This document shows positions 9,171-17,912 of a DNA stretch of 64,000 nucleotides, one piece after another. The translations under genes and the position numbers were made by a program. The notes below the pieces were generated by a model that was given only the letters and a program-made list of their open reading frames with translations, ran no database searches and was not told where the DNA came from. Source of the DNA: Sphingomonas sp. UBA978 (GTDB lineage: Bacteria; Pseudomonadota; Alphaproteobacteria; Sphingomonadales; Sphingomonadaceae); assembly GCF_002292295.1 (NCBI RefSeq), contig NZ_DBBS01000020.1, positions 428,806-492,805 on the forward strand, given 5' to 3'. How positions within the stretch are numbered: position 1 is the stretch's first letter; the number at the start of each line of letters is the position of its first letter.

Positions 9171-10342
9171 GCTACATCCTCCGTCCGCGTCATCTTGAGC
9201 TTGCCGCCCTTGACGGCAAAACCCAGACGACCCTCGACAAGATCCACCGCATCGCGCCCGAACTGGTCGTAGCGCCAGCCCTCCAGCATCGGCAGGCCCG
9301 TACGGACCCCCGCAGCCAGCGCCTCCAGCTCATCGGATCGCGCCAGCAGGCGCGAGGCGACGTCGATGTCGCGCGAGCGAATCTTGAGCAGCAGCTTGAG
9401 CAGGTCGGCGACCAGCGCGCCGTCCTTGCCCAGCCCCGGCTTGCGGTCGTCGCGCGGCGGCAGCTCGTCGCCCGACAGCGGCATCGCCGATTCGATCGCC
9501 GCCATCAGCCGCCCGCCGATATCGTTCGACGCCCAGGTCGCCGACAGGCCGCGCACCTTGGCGAGGTCCGCCTGCTTGCGTGGCGGATGGCCGGCGAGGT
9601 CGCCCAGCGTCTCGTCCTTGACGATCCGCCCGCGCGGCAGGTCCTTGCCCTGCGCCTCCAGCTCACGCCAGCGCGCCAGCGCCTTGAGCCGCCCCAGCAC
9701 GTCGGGCTTGCGCCCCGAAATCCGCACCCGCTTCCACGCCTGATCGGGATCGTTGGCGTAATTGGCGGGATCGGCGAGTCGCTCCATTTCCTGATCGAGC
9801 CAAACGCCGCGCCCGGTCTTGCGCAGCCGCTCCAGCATCATCGGAAAGATCTTGGCGAGGTGGGTGACGTCGCCGATCGCATATTCGATCTGGCGCGCGT
9901 CCAGCGGTCGCCGCGCCCAGTCGGTGAAGCGCGCGCCCTTGTCGACGACGATGCCCAGCCAGCTGTCGACCAGGTTCGAATAGCCGATCTGTTCGCCCTG
10001 ACCCAGCGCCATCGCCGCGACCTGCGTGTCGAACAGCGGATGCGGCGTCTTGCCGGTCAGATTGTAGATGATCTCGATATCCTGCCCGCCGGCGTGGACG
10101 ACCTTCAGCACGTCCTGATTCTCGGTCAGCAGCTCGAGCAGCGGCGTCATGTCGAGTCCGGGTGCCATCGGGTCGATCGCCGCCGCCTCGTTCACGTCGG
10201 CGATCTGGATCAGGCAGAGTTCCGGGTAATAGGTGCTCTCGCGCATGAATTCGGTATCGACCGTGATGAAGTCGGCTTCAGCGAGGCGGGCACACAGATT
10301 GGCGAGGGTCGCGCTGTCTGTAATCAACGGGTGGATATGCAT
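9167..10342 (-). CDS. rnd: ribonuclease D
   Basis: RNase D is a DEDD-family 3'-5' exoribonuclease that trims tRNA and other small RNA ends. The start at MHIHPLITDS gives 391 residues; an upstream in-frame start would add twelve residues. The exonuclease motifs are VDTEFMRE (Asp29, Glu31), HAGGQDIEIIYNL and YAIGDVTHL, which give the DEDD-y set. HRDC-type helices follow in the second half (LARWRELEAQGKDLPRGRIVKDETL). It is divergent from aspS. Confidence 0.94.
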   Translation of the reverse strand: MHIHPLITDSATLANLCARLAEADFITVDTEFMRESTYYPELCLIQIADVNEAAAIDPMAPGLDMTPLLELLTENQDVLKVVHAGGQDIEIIYNLTGKTPHPLFDTQVAAMALGQGEQIGYSNLVDSWLGIVVDKGARFTDWARRPLDARQIEYAIGDVTHLAKIFPMMLERLRKTGRGVWLDQEMERLADPANYANDPDQAWKRVRISGRKPDVLGRLKALARWRELEAQGKDLPRGRIVKDETLGDLAGHPPRKQADLAKVRGLSATWASNDIGGRLMAAIESAMPLSGDELPPRDDRKPGLGKDGALVADLLKLLLKIRSRDIDVASRLLARSDELEALAAGVRTGLPMLEGWRYDQFGRDAVDLVEGRLGFAVKGGKLKMTRTEDVA

Positions 10343-10443
10343 CCCACCGTCCATAGCCACACGCGCGCGGGTTGACAAAGAGGGGATGGGGAGGGAAGCG
10401 CCGGCCCATCATACAGCCCGCATCTTGCCGGAAGAAAACGACC

Positions 10444-12246
10444 ATGCACGCCTATCGTACCCACACCTGCGCCGCGCTGACTGCGAGCAACGTCGGCGAC
10501 ACCGTTCGCCTGTCGGGCTGGGTCCATCGCAAGCGCGACCATGGCGGCGTGCTGTTCGTCGATCTGCGCGACCATTACGGCATCACCCAGATCGTCGCCA
10601 AGGCCGGCACCGCGACGATGGAGCTGCTCGAGCGGCTACGCGTCGAATCGGTCGTCACCGTCACCGGTGAGGTCGTCTCGCGCGGGCCCGAGGCGACCAA
10701 CCCGAACCTGCCGACCGGCGAGATCGAGGTCGTGGCGAACACGATCGAGGTGCAGAGCCATGCGCAGGAACTGCCGATGCCCGTCGCCGGCGATGCTGAA
10801 TATCCCGAGGATATCCGCCTGCGCTACCGCTTCCTCGACCTGCGGCGCGAGCGGCTGCACCAGAACATCATGCTGCGCTCGAAGGTCATTTCCTCGATCC
10901 GCCAACGCATGATCGGGCAGGGCTTCACCGAATTCCAGACGCCGATCCTCACCGCCTCCTCGCCCGAGGGCGCGCGCGACTATCTCGTCCCCAGCCGCGT
11001 CCATCCGGGCAAATTCTACGCGCTGCCGCAGGCGCCGCAGATGTTCAAGCAGCTGCTGATGGTCGCCGGCTTCGACCGCTATTTCCAGATCGCGCCCTGT
11101 TTTCGCGACGAGGACGCACGCGCCGACCGCAGCCCGGGTGAATTCTACCAGCTCGATTTCGAGATGAGCTACGTCACGCAGGAAGACGTGTTCCAGGCGA
11201 TCGAGCCCGTGCTGCACGGCGTGTTCGAGGAATTCGCCGACTGGCAGGGCAAGGGCCGACAGGTGTCGCCGCTGCCGTTCAAGCGCATCCCCTATCGCGA
11301 ATCGATGCTGAAATACGGCAACGACAAGCCCGACCTGCGCAACCCGATCCTCATCAGCGACGTGTCCGAGCAGTTCGTCGGCTCGGGCTTCGGCCGCTTC
11401 GCCTCGATCGTCGAGGCCGGCGACGTCGTGCGCGCGATCCCGGCGCCCGGCACCGCCGACCGCAGCCGCAAGTTCTTCGACGACATGAACGCCTGGGCGC
11501 AGTCCGAAGGCTTCGCGGGCCTCGGCTATGCGACCCGCAAGGGCGGCGAATGGGGCGGCCCGATCGCCAAGAACCATGGCGAGGACAAGATGTCGGCGAT
11601 GGCCGACGCCCTCGGCCTCGGCCCGGACGACGGCCTGTTCTTCGCCGCCGGCAAGGAAGGCCAGGCGGCGAAACTCGCCGGCCTCGCGCGCACCCGCGTC
11701 GGCGAGACGCTGGGCCTGATCGACCAGAATCGTTTCGAATTCTGCTGGATCGTCGACTTCCCGATGTTCGAGTATGACGAGGACGCCAAGAAGGTCGACT
11801 TCAGCCACAACCCCTTCTCGATGCCGCAGGGCGAGATGGACGCGCTGGAAACGAAGGACCCGCTCGACATCCTCGCCTATCAGTATGACATCGTCTGCAA
11901 CGGCGTCGAACTGTCCTCGGGTGCGATCCGGAACCACCGGCCGGAGATCATGTACAAGGCGTTCGAGATCGCCGGCTACACGCAGGCGGACGTCGATACG
12001 AACTTCGCAGGCATGATTAACGCCTTCAAGTTCGGCGCGCCGCCGCACGGCGGTTCGGCTCCCGGTATCGACCGCATCGTCATGCTGCTCGCCGACGAAC
12101 CCAACATCCGCGAGGTCATCGTCTTCCCGATGACGCAGAAGGCGGAGGATTTGATGATGGGCGCGCCCAATTTCGCGACGCCCAAGCAGCTCAAGGAACT
12201 GAACCTGCGCCTCGCCCCGCAGGTCGAGGCGCCCAAGGCCGGCTGA
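10444..12246 (+). CDS. aspS: aspartate-tRNA ligase
   Basis: AspRS charges tRNA-Asp, and often tRNA-Asn in alphaproteobacteria. The protein is 600 residues, typical of the bacterial type. It begins with the OB-fold anticodon-binding domain (VRLSGWVHRKRDHGGVLFVDLRDHYG). The class II core follows: motif 2 FRDEDARADRSPGEFYQLDFEMSYV, the bacterial GAD insertion near the middle, and motif 3 GGSAPGIDRIVMLL near the C-terminus. The ATG at 10444 follows a GGAAG ribosome binding site at 10430-10434. Whether it is discriminating cannot be decided by eye. Confidence 0.97.
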   Translation: MHAYRTHTCAALTASNVGDTVRLSGWVHRKRDHGGVLFVDLRDHYGITQIVAKAGTATMELLERLRVESVVTVTGEVVSRGPEATNPNLPTGEIEVVANTIEVQSHAQELPMPVAGDAEYPEDIRLRYRFLDLRRERLHQNIMLRSKVISSIRQRMIGQGFTEFQTPILTASSPEGARDYLVPSRVHPGKFYALPQAPQMFKQLLMVAGFDRYFQIAPCFRDEDARADRSPGEFYQLDFEMSYVTQEDVFQAIEPVLHGVFEEFADWQGKGRQVSPLPFKRIPYRESMLKYGNDKPDLRNPILISDVSEQFVGSGFGRFASIVEAGDVVRAIPAPGTADRSRKFFDDMNAWAQSEGFAGLGYATRKGGEWGGPIAKNHGEDKMSAMADALGLGPDDGLFFAAGKEGQAAKLAGLARTRVGETLGLIDQNRFEFCWIVDFPMFEYDEDAKKVDFSHNPFSMPQGEMDALETKDPLDILAYQYDIVCNGVELSSGAIRNHRPEIMYKAFEIAGYTQADVDTNFAGMINAFKFGAPPHGGSAPGIDRIVMLLADEPNIREVIVFPMTQKAEDLMMGAPNFATPKQLKELNLRLAPQVEAPKAG

Positions 12247-12323
12247 GGCCCGCGCACGCCCGATCCGCTTCCCCCGCCGGGTTAACCATGTCACTACCCC
12301 GGCGGGGCTAGAGGCGGGGGACG

Positions 12324-13712
12324 ATGTTAGACGACCAGATGCAGCCCCAGCCGCCGACCCCGCTCGTCCGCAGCCTCGGCGTCACCGGCGTCTTGTTCCT
12401 GACGCTGTCGGTCGCGACGCCGGCATCCTCGGTCTTCGTCATCATCCCGGGCATGCTGCAGGTCGCCGGTACGGGGGCGGTCTGGGCGATGATCCTTGCC
12501 GGGATCGTCTGCGTCGCCACCGCCTTCGTCTATGCGGAACTGTCGAGTGCCTGGCCGGTCGCCGGAGGCGAATATGTCGCGGTCGCCAAGACGCTGGGAC
12601 CACTCGCCGGCTTCGTCATGCTCGGCGTGAACGTCTTCAACAACCTGTTCTTCCCCCCAGTAGCCGGCCTGGGCATCAGCGCGGTGCTGTCGACCGTCTG
12701 GCCCGGCTTGCCGGAGGTGCCGGTGGCGGTCGCCGTCGTCGCCGCCTCGACCTTCGTCGCGTTGCTGCAGATTCGTATCAACGCCTGGGTCACCGGCCTC
12801 TTCCTCCTGGGGGAGGTGCTGGCGCTGGTCGCGATCGTCGTGCTCGGCTGGAGCGACAGCGTCCGCCCGTTCACCGCCTTCCTGACCGCGCCGGTGATGC
12901 CGCAGGCGGCCTCCCTGGTCCCCGCGTCGCCCGCGGCGATCGGACTGGCGACGTCGATCGCGATCTTTGCGCTCAACGGCTATGGCGCCGCGGTCTATTT
13001 CGGCGAGGAGATGCGCGAACCCTCGCGCCTGATCGCCAGGGCGATCCTCGCCAGCCTCGTCCTCACCCTGCTGTTCGAGATCGTGCCGATGGTGGCGGTG
13101 CTGATGGGCGCGCCCGACCTCCACGCATTGCTCACCGCCGACGATCCGTTCGGGCTCGTCGCGCGGATGCGAGGTCAGGGCTGGCTGGCGGATGCGATCG
13201 CGATCGGGGTGGTGATCGCGATCGTCAACGCGATCATCGCCTGCATCCTCGCCTGCTCGCGCTTCTTCTACGGCACCGCGCGCGACGGCAGCTGGGGGCG
13301 CCCGCTCGACCGCTGGATGACGCAGATCCACCCGCGCTTCGGCTCGCCGTGGATCGGCACGCTGATCGTCGGCGGGGTGGGGGTGGCCTGCTGCTTCCTG
13401 CCGCTGACGTTGCTGCTGGTGCTCAGCGGCACCGGGCTCGTTGCCATCTATGCCGGCATCGCGGTCGCGGCGATGGTCGGGCGGCGCAGCGGTGCGACCG
13501 CGCACGCGCGCTATCGCATGCCGCTTTACCCGCTCGCGCCGGTCATCACGCTGATCGCACTGGTCTATGTCGTCTGGACGAGCTGGCTCGATCCGGACGA
13601 GGGGCGCCCCGGCTTCATCATGACGGCCGCGCAGATCGCGGGGTCCGCCGCTTATTACTGGTTCGTCCTGCGTCCACGCGGCGCCTGGAACGTTCACGTC
13701 CCCGAGGAATGA
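12324..13712 (+). CDS. APC-superfamily amino acid permease
   Basis: This is a 462-residue polytopic membrane protein with about twelve hydrophobic helices. The first helix contains the APC-type pattern GVLFLTLSVATPASSVFVIIPG, and the second AFVYAELSSAWPVAGGEYVAVAKTLG fits the conserved helix 2-3 region of amino acid/polyamine permeases. It has a good purine-rich site (GAGGCGGGGGA) before the ATG. It lies 13 bp upstream of the PPK2 gene and may share its transcript. The substrate is not predictable from sequence. Confidence 0.88.
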   Translation: MLDDQMQPQPPTPLVRSLGVTGVLFLTLSVATPASSVFVIIPGMLQVAGTGAVWAMILAGIVCVATAFVYAELSSAWPVAGGEYVAVAKTLGPLAGFVMLGVNVFNNLFFPPVAGLGISAVLSTVWPGLPEVPVAVAVVAASTFVALLQIRINAWVTGLFLLGEVLALVAIVVLGWSDSVRPFTAFLTAPVMPQAASLVPASPAAIGLATSIAIFALNGYGAAVYFGEEMREPSRLIARAILASLVLTLLFEIVPMVAVLMGAPDLHALLTADDPFGLVARMRGQGWLADAIAIGVVIAIVNAIIACILACSRFFYGTARDGSWGRPLDRWMTQIHPRFGSPWIGTLIVGGVGVACCFLPLTLLLVLSGTGLVAIYAGIAVAAMVGRRSGATAHARYRMPLYPLAPVITLIALVYVVWTSWLDPDEGRPGFIMTAAQIAGSAAYYWFVLRPRGAWNVHVPEE

Positions 13713-13725
13713 CAAGGAGCGCGTC

Positions 13726-14499
13726 GTGATCGATCTGGCCGATTTCGAGAAGAACAAACCCTATAAGGGCCATTACAAGCGCGATCTCGCCGTGTTGGAG
13801 GATCGGCTCGAACGGATTCTCGTCGCGCATATCATCCATGGCCGCCGCGCGGTGGTGATGCTCGAAGGCTGGGATGCGGCGGGCAAGGGCGGCATCATCC
13901 AGCGCCTCACCGCCGAATGGGACCCGCGTCATTTCGAGGTCCATCCCATCTCAGCACCGACCGCGATCGAGAAGGCGCAGGACTTCCTCTGGCGCTTCCG
14001 CAACCGCCTGCCCGAGCCGGGCGACATAACCATCTTCGATCGCAGCTGGTACGGCCGCGTCCTCGTCGAGCGGGTCGAGAAATATGCGAGCGACGACGAA
14101 TGGCGCCGCGCTTATGACGAGATCAACGCTTTCGAGGCCGAACTGGTCGAAAGCGGCACGACCCTCATCAAGCTGTTCGTCCACGTCTCGCAGAAGGAGC
14201 AGGACAGGCGCCTCAAGGACCGGCTCGACGACCCGTGGAAGCGCTGGAAGACCGGGCTCGATGATTACCGCAACCGTTCCCGGCGCGAGGATTATCTGTC
14301 GGCGATGCACGACATGTTCGCACGGACCGACACAGGCGGCGCACCCTGGGTGGTCGTCAACGGCAACGACAAGAAGGCCGCGCGCATCCATGCGCTGACC
14401 GCGGTGGCGGACCAGCTCGAAGCGCATGTCGACATGACGCCGCTGCCGCTCGACCCGGAGCTGGAGCGGGTGGCGAAGGCGGCGCTGGGGCTGGACTGA
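13726..14499 (+). CDS. polyphosphate kinase 2 family protein
   Basis: PPK2 enzymes use polyphosphate to phosphorylate nucleoside mono- or diphosphates. The 257-residue, single-domain protein has Walker A GWDAAGKGG at residues 48-56, Walker B-like FDRSWYGR at 104-111 and the lid region with WKRWKTGLDDYRNRSRREDYLSAM. The start is GTG with a strong AAGGAG site. It is the third polyphosphate gene within 10 kb, after ppk1 and ppx, but is separated from them by rnd, aspS and the permease. The nucleotide class is not determined. Confidence 0.92.
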   Translation: MIDLADFEKNKPYKGHYKRDLAVLEDRLERILVAHIIHGRRAVVMLEGWDAAGKGGIIQRLTAEWDPRHFEVHPISAPTAIEKAQDFLWRFRNRLPEPGDITIFDRSWYGRVLVERVEKYASDDEWRRAYDEINAFEAELVESGTTLIKLFVHVSQKEQDRRLKDRLDDPWKRWKTGLDDYRNRSRREDYLSAMHDMFARTDTGGAPWVVVNGNDKKAARIHALTAVADQLEAHVDMTPLPLDPELERVAKAALGLD

Positions 14500-14502
14500 C
14501 CC

Positions 14503-15876
14503 CTAGAAGCTAGCCTCGCCATAGACGCGGCCGAGATCGCCGGCCCATTCGCCGTTGTAGCGGTCGAGCAGCACCTGCGCGGGCACCTTGCCCGACCGCA
14601 CGATCTCGCGCAGCGGGTCGAGGAACCCGGTTTCGTTGTCGCCCATCGCATTGGCGCGCCCGCGCGCCGCCAGTCCGGCATGCGCGATATCGAGCACCTG
14701 ACCGGCGATATCGCCCAGCCGTCCGCCACCCGGCAACGGCGCATCCAGCGCCAGCTTCGGCACCGCATCGCGCAGCGTCTGCCGATCCTCCAGGCTCCAG
14801 TCCTTGACCAGATCCCAGGCCGCATCGAGCGCGGCATCGTCGTACAGAAGCCCGACCCAGAAGGCCGGCAGCGCGCAGATCTTGTTCCACGGCCCGCCAT
14901 CCGCGCCACGCATCTCGAGGAAGGTCTTGAGCCGCACCTCCGGAAAGGCGGTGGACAGATGGTCGTTCCAGTCGTCGAGGCTGGGCTTCTCGCCCGGCAG
15001 GACGGACAGTTCGCCCTTCAGGAAGTCGCGGAACGACAGGCCCGCCGCATCGATATAGCGCCCCTCGCGGTAGACGAAGTACATGGGCACATCGAGCATA
15101 TAGTCGGCATAGCGCTCATAGCCGAAGCCGTCCTCGAACACGAACGGCAGCATGCCGGTGCGTGCCGGATCGGTGTCCGACCAGATATGGCTGCGGTACG
15201 ACAGGAAGCCGTTGGGCTTGCCCTCGGTGAATGGCGAATTGGCAAACAATGCCGTCGCCAGCGGCTGCAATGCGAGCCCGACGCGAAACTTCTTCACCAT
15301 GTCCGCCTCGGACGCATAGTCGAGGTTCACCTGGATCGTGCAGGTCCGCAGCATCATGTCGAGGCCCATGGAGCCGACGCGTGGCATGTGGCGCAGCATG
15401 ATCGCATAGCGCCCCTTGGGCATGATCGGCAGTTCGTCGCGGCGCTTGTCGGGCCACATGCCGAGGCCGAGGAAGCCGATCCCCAGCTTCTCGCCCGCCG
15501 CCTTCACCTGCTCCAGATGCCGGCCGGTCTCGGCGCAGGTCTGGTGCAGATTGTCGAGCGGTGCGCCCGACAGTTCGAACTGTCCCGCCGGCTCGAGGCT
15601 GACGCTGCCGTCGGCGCCGTTCAGCGCGATCAGGTTGCCGCCTTCCTCGACCGGCAGCCAGCCATATTGCTGCAGCTCGATCAGCAGCGCCCGGATGCCG
15701 CCCGCTTCGCCCCAGCTCGGCGCGCCATGGTCGCCGTTCCGATAGACGAACTTCTCGTGCTCCGTACCGATCCGCCACCGGTCGCGCGGCTTTTCGCCCC
15801 TGGCGAAACTGGCGATCAGCTGGTCCCGCGACTCGATGATCGGCGAGTCCTTGGCGCTTTCGGTCTTGGTCGTCAT
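14503..15876 (-). CDS. gshA: glutamate-cysteine ligase, plant/alphaproteobacterial type
   Basis: This enzyme joins glutamate and cysteine in the first step of glutathione synthesis. The 457-residue protein belongs to the GCS2 class found in plants and alphaproteobacteria, not the E. coli type. Landmarks are RIGTEHEKFVYRNGD near residue 40, SLEPAGQFELSGAPL, MLRTCTIQVNLDYASEADM, and TFLEMRGADGG. It converges with the PPK2 gene with only three bases between them, so their transcripts must overlap. Its ATG lies about 46 bp downstream of the rsmE stop, so the two may be cotranscribed. Confidence 0.94.
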   Translation of the reverse strand: MTTKTESAKDSPIIESRDQLIASFARGEKPRDRWRIGTEHEKFVYRNGDHGAPSWGEAGGIRALLIELQQYGWLPVEEGGNLIALNGADGSVSLEPAGQFELSGAPLDNLHQTCAETGRHLEQVKAAGEKLGIGFLGLGMWPDKRRDELPIMPKGRYAIMLRHMPRVGSMGLDMMLRTCTIQVNLDYASEADMVKKFRVGLALQPLATALFANSPFTEGKPNGFLSYRSHIWSDTDPARTGMLPFVFEDGFGYERYADYMLDVPMYFVYREGRYIDAAGLSFRDFLKGELSVLPGEKPSLDDWNDHLSTAFPEVRLKTFLEMRGADGGPWNKICALPAFWVGLLYDDAALDAAWDLVKDWSLEDRQTLRDAVPKLALDAPLPGGGRLGDIAGQVLDIAHAGLAARGRANAMGDNETGFLDPLREIVRSGKVPAQVLLDRYNGEWAGDLGRVYGEASF

Positions 15877-15922
15877 GAGCGCGCCCTTACGCGCGGATCA
15901 ACGGGTACGCCAGCCAGACTTC

Positions 15923-16663
15923 CTACCAGTCGCCGATCGCCGCCATCCACAGCGATACCGCCGCCGCGGCCGCGGTGTCGGCGCGCAGGATGCGCGGCCC
16001 GAGGCTGATCGCAACCCCTTGATCCAGCGCGCGAATGGCCTGCCGTTCGTCATCGGTGAAGCCGCCCTCCGGCCCGATCAGGATCGCCGCCGGACCGGGA
16101 TGCGCGCGCATCACTTCCATGGCCGGGGCGCCGCCCGCCTCGTCGGCGAAGAACAGGTGGCGCTCGCGCGGCCAGTCGCGCAGCAGCGCGGCGAGCTTCA
16201 CCGGCTCGGCGAGGCTCGGCAAAGCGGTACGCGCGCATTGTTCGGCCGCCTCGATCATGTGACTGCGCAGTCGTTCGGTCTTCGGGCGATCGACGATCGT
16301 GCGCTGGGTGATGACCGGCACCAGCCGGTCGACGCCGAGCTCGCACGCCTTCTCGGCGAGCCAGTCGACGCGCCCCTTCTTCAACGGCGCCGCGCACAAC
16401 CACAGGTCCGGCACCGGCTCGCGCGGGCGTAGGAGTGTCGACACGTCCACAATGAGGTCGCGCTTGCCGACCTGCGCCGCAGTGGCGAGCCATTCGCCGG
16501 TCACGTCGTCGAACAGCTTCACCGGATCGCCCGGCGCCATCCGCATCACCGACACTAGATAATGCGCCGCCGGCCCATCGATCCGCAGCGGACCTGCAGC
16601 GAGCGGCTGCTCGACGAACAGGCGTGGGGTCGATTGCGGCGGCCAGGCCGGTGTCGCGGTCAT
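15923..16663 (-). CDS. rsmE: 16S rRNA (uracil-1498-N3)-methyltransferase
   Basis: RsmE methylates U1498 of 16S rRNA. The 246-residue protein has an N-terminal PUA-like part (RLFVEQPLAAGPLRIDGPAAHYLVSVMRM) and a C-terminal SPOUT knot with LIGPEGGFTDDE and SLGPRILRADTAAAAA, the family's SAM-binding signatures. The start at MTATPAWPP overlaps the stop of the upstream small membrane gene. It is followed by gshA in the same direction. Confidence 0.93.
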   Translation of the reverse strand: MTATPAWPPQSTPRLFVEQPLAAGPLRIDGPAAHYLVSVMRMAPGDPVKLFDDVTGEWLATAAQVGKRDLIVDVSTLLRPREPVPDLWLCAAPLKKGRVDWLAEKACELGVDRLVPVITQRTIVDRPKTERLRSHMIEAAEQCARTALPSLAEPVKLAALLRDWPRERHLFFADEAGGAPAMEVMRAHPGPAAILIGPEGGFTDDERQAIRALDQGVAISLGPRILRADTAAAAAVSLWMAAIGDW

Positions 16664-16836
16664 GGTCGCTCTCCCTTTCGCTTCTGACGCGCCCATAATT
16701 TGCGCGCGACGATCCAGGCGAGCAAGGATGCCGCCGCGACGGCGACGACCGCAACGGTGACCACCCCCGCGACGCGCAGGATCGCCCAGAACAGCGCCTC
16801 CACGAACCGCCCGACGGCCACCGATAACCCGATCAT
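16660..16836 (-). CDS. small hypothetical membrane protein
   Basis: With the start at MIGLSVAVGRF this is a 58-residue protein with one long hydrophobic helix (about residues 10-42) ending in the basic tail RKLWARQKRKGERP, so the C-terminus should be cytoplasmic. Its stop overlaps the rsmE start in an ATGA arrangement, which supports real translation. A longer form starting at 16929 would run into the divergent ubiA promoter region and is less likely. The function is unknown. Confidence 0.55.
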   Translation of the reverse strand: MIGLSVAVGRFVEALFWAILRVAGVVTVAVVAVAAASLLAWIVARKLWARQKRKGERP

Positions 16837-16938
16837 CGCCTGCGAGTGCCGCAAGTTCGCGGCGATAGCGAGGCAAAAGCCGAACCCGCTCGAAAAGCCT
16901 GCTTGCCGCCAAGGCCCGCCCCGCGGCAAAGGCAGGGC

Positions 16939-17847
16939 ATGTCAGCCGAGATCGTCCCCGACAGCGAACACCGCGGCCTCGTCGCCCGCCTGCCGTCCTC
17001 GCTGCGGGGACTGGCGCTGCTCGCCCGGTTCGACCGGCCGATCGGCTGGTGGCTGCTGTTCTGGCCGGGGGCATGGGCGGTGGGGCTGGCCGGCGGCCTC
17101 CCGCAGCGCTGGCCGCTGATCCTGTGGATCCTCGCCGGCAGCATCGCGATGCGCGGCGCCGGCTGTGTCTACAACGATATCGTCGATCGCGATCTCGATG
17201 CGCAGGTTGCCCGTACGCGCGCGCGTCCCATCCCCAGCGGCCTCGTATCTCTAAAGCTCGCCTGGGCGTGGCTGCTCGCCCTGTGCCTCGTCGGCCTCGT
17301 CGTGCTCGTCCAGCTACGCGGCATTGCCCAAATCGTATCGCTCGCCAGCATCGCGCCGGTCGCGGCCTATCCGTTCATGAAACGCATCACCTGGTGGCCG
17401 CAGGCATGGCTCGGCCTCGTCTTCTCCTGGGCGGCGCTGGTCGGGTGGAGCGAGGTGGCCGGCGACCTCTCGCTGCCGATGTGGCTGCTCTACGCCGGCT
17501 GCATCGCCTGGGTGATCGGCTATGACACGATCTACGCCTTGCAGGATCGCGAGGACGATGCGCTGATCGGCGTCCGCTCGTCGGCCTTGCGGATGGGCGC
17601 GCACGTCAGGGGCGGCACCGCAGCCTTCTACACCGCCGCCATCGCCCTCTGGGGCGCGGCGCTGTGGCTGGTGCGGCCCGATCCGCTCGTCCTGCTCGCG
17701 CTGGCACCGATGGCCGTGCATCTCGGCTGGCAGGTCGCGACCCTCCGTCCCGCGGATGGCCGCAACCCGCTCGACCGCTTTCGCAGCAACCGCTTCGCCG
17801 GCCTGCTGATGTTCCTCGCTTGTGCGGTCGTCGGTACGTCGCTGTGA
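16939..17847 (+). CDS. ubiA: 4-hydroxybenzoate polyprenyltransferase
   Basis: UbiA attaches a polyprenyl chain to 4-hydroxybenzoate in ubiquinone synthesis, in the inner membrane. The 302-residue protein has about eight to nine helices and both Asp-rich motifs: NDIVDRDLDAQVARTRARP after helix 2 and YDTIYALQDREDD in the second half. The start at MSAEIVPDS follows a GGCAGGG stretch. It diverges from the small membrane gene and rsmE. Confidence 0.95.
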   Translation: MSAEIVPDSEHRGLVARLPSSLRGLALLARFDRPIGWWLLFWPGAWAVGLAGGLPQRWPLILWILAGSIAMRGAGCVYNDIVDRDLDAQVARTRARPIPSGLVSLKLAWAWLLALCLVGLVVLVQLRGIAQIVSLASIAPVAAYPFMKRITWWPQAWLGLVFSWAALVGWSEVAGDLSLPMWLLYAGCIAWVIGYDTIYALQDREDDALIGVRSSALRMGAHVRGGTAAFYTAAIALWGAALWLVRPDPLVLLALAPMAVHLGWQVATLRPADGRNPLDRFRSNRFAGLLMFLACAVVGTSL

Positions 17848-17912
17848 CGCCGGCACGATTCGATCGCGCGCAGGGCCTAGCATCGCCGGCGCCACGCCCT
17901 TAAGTCGGGGCG

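Noticed and set aside
10372..10400. TTGACA upstream of aspS as a full promoter
   Set aside because: No -10-like hexamer is seen at 16-18 bp spacing; the match may be chance.
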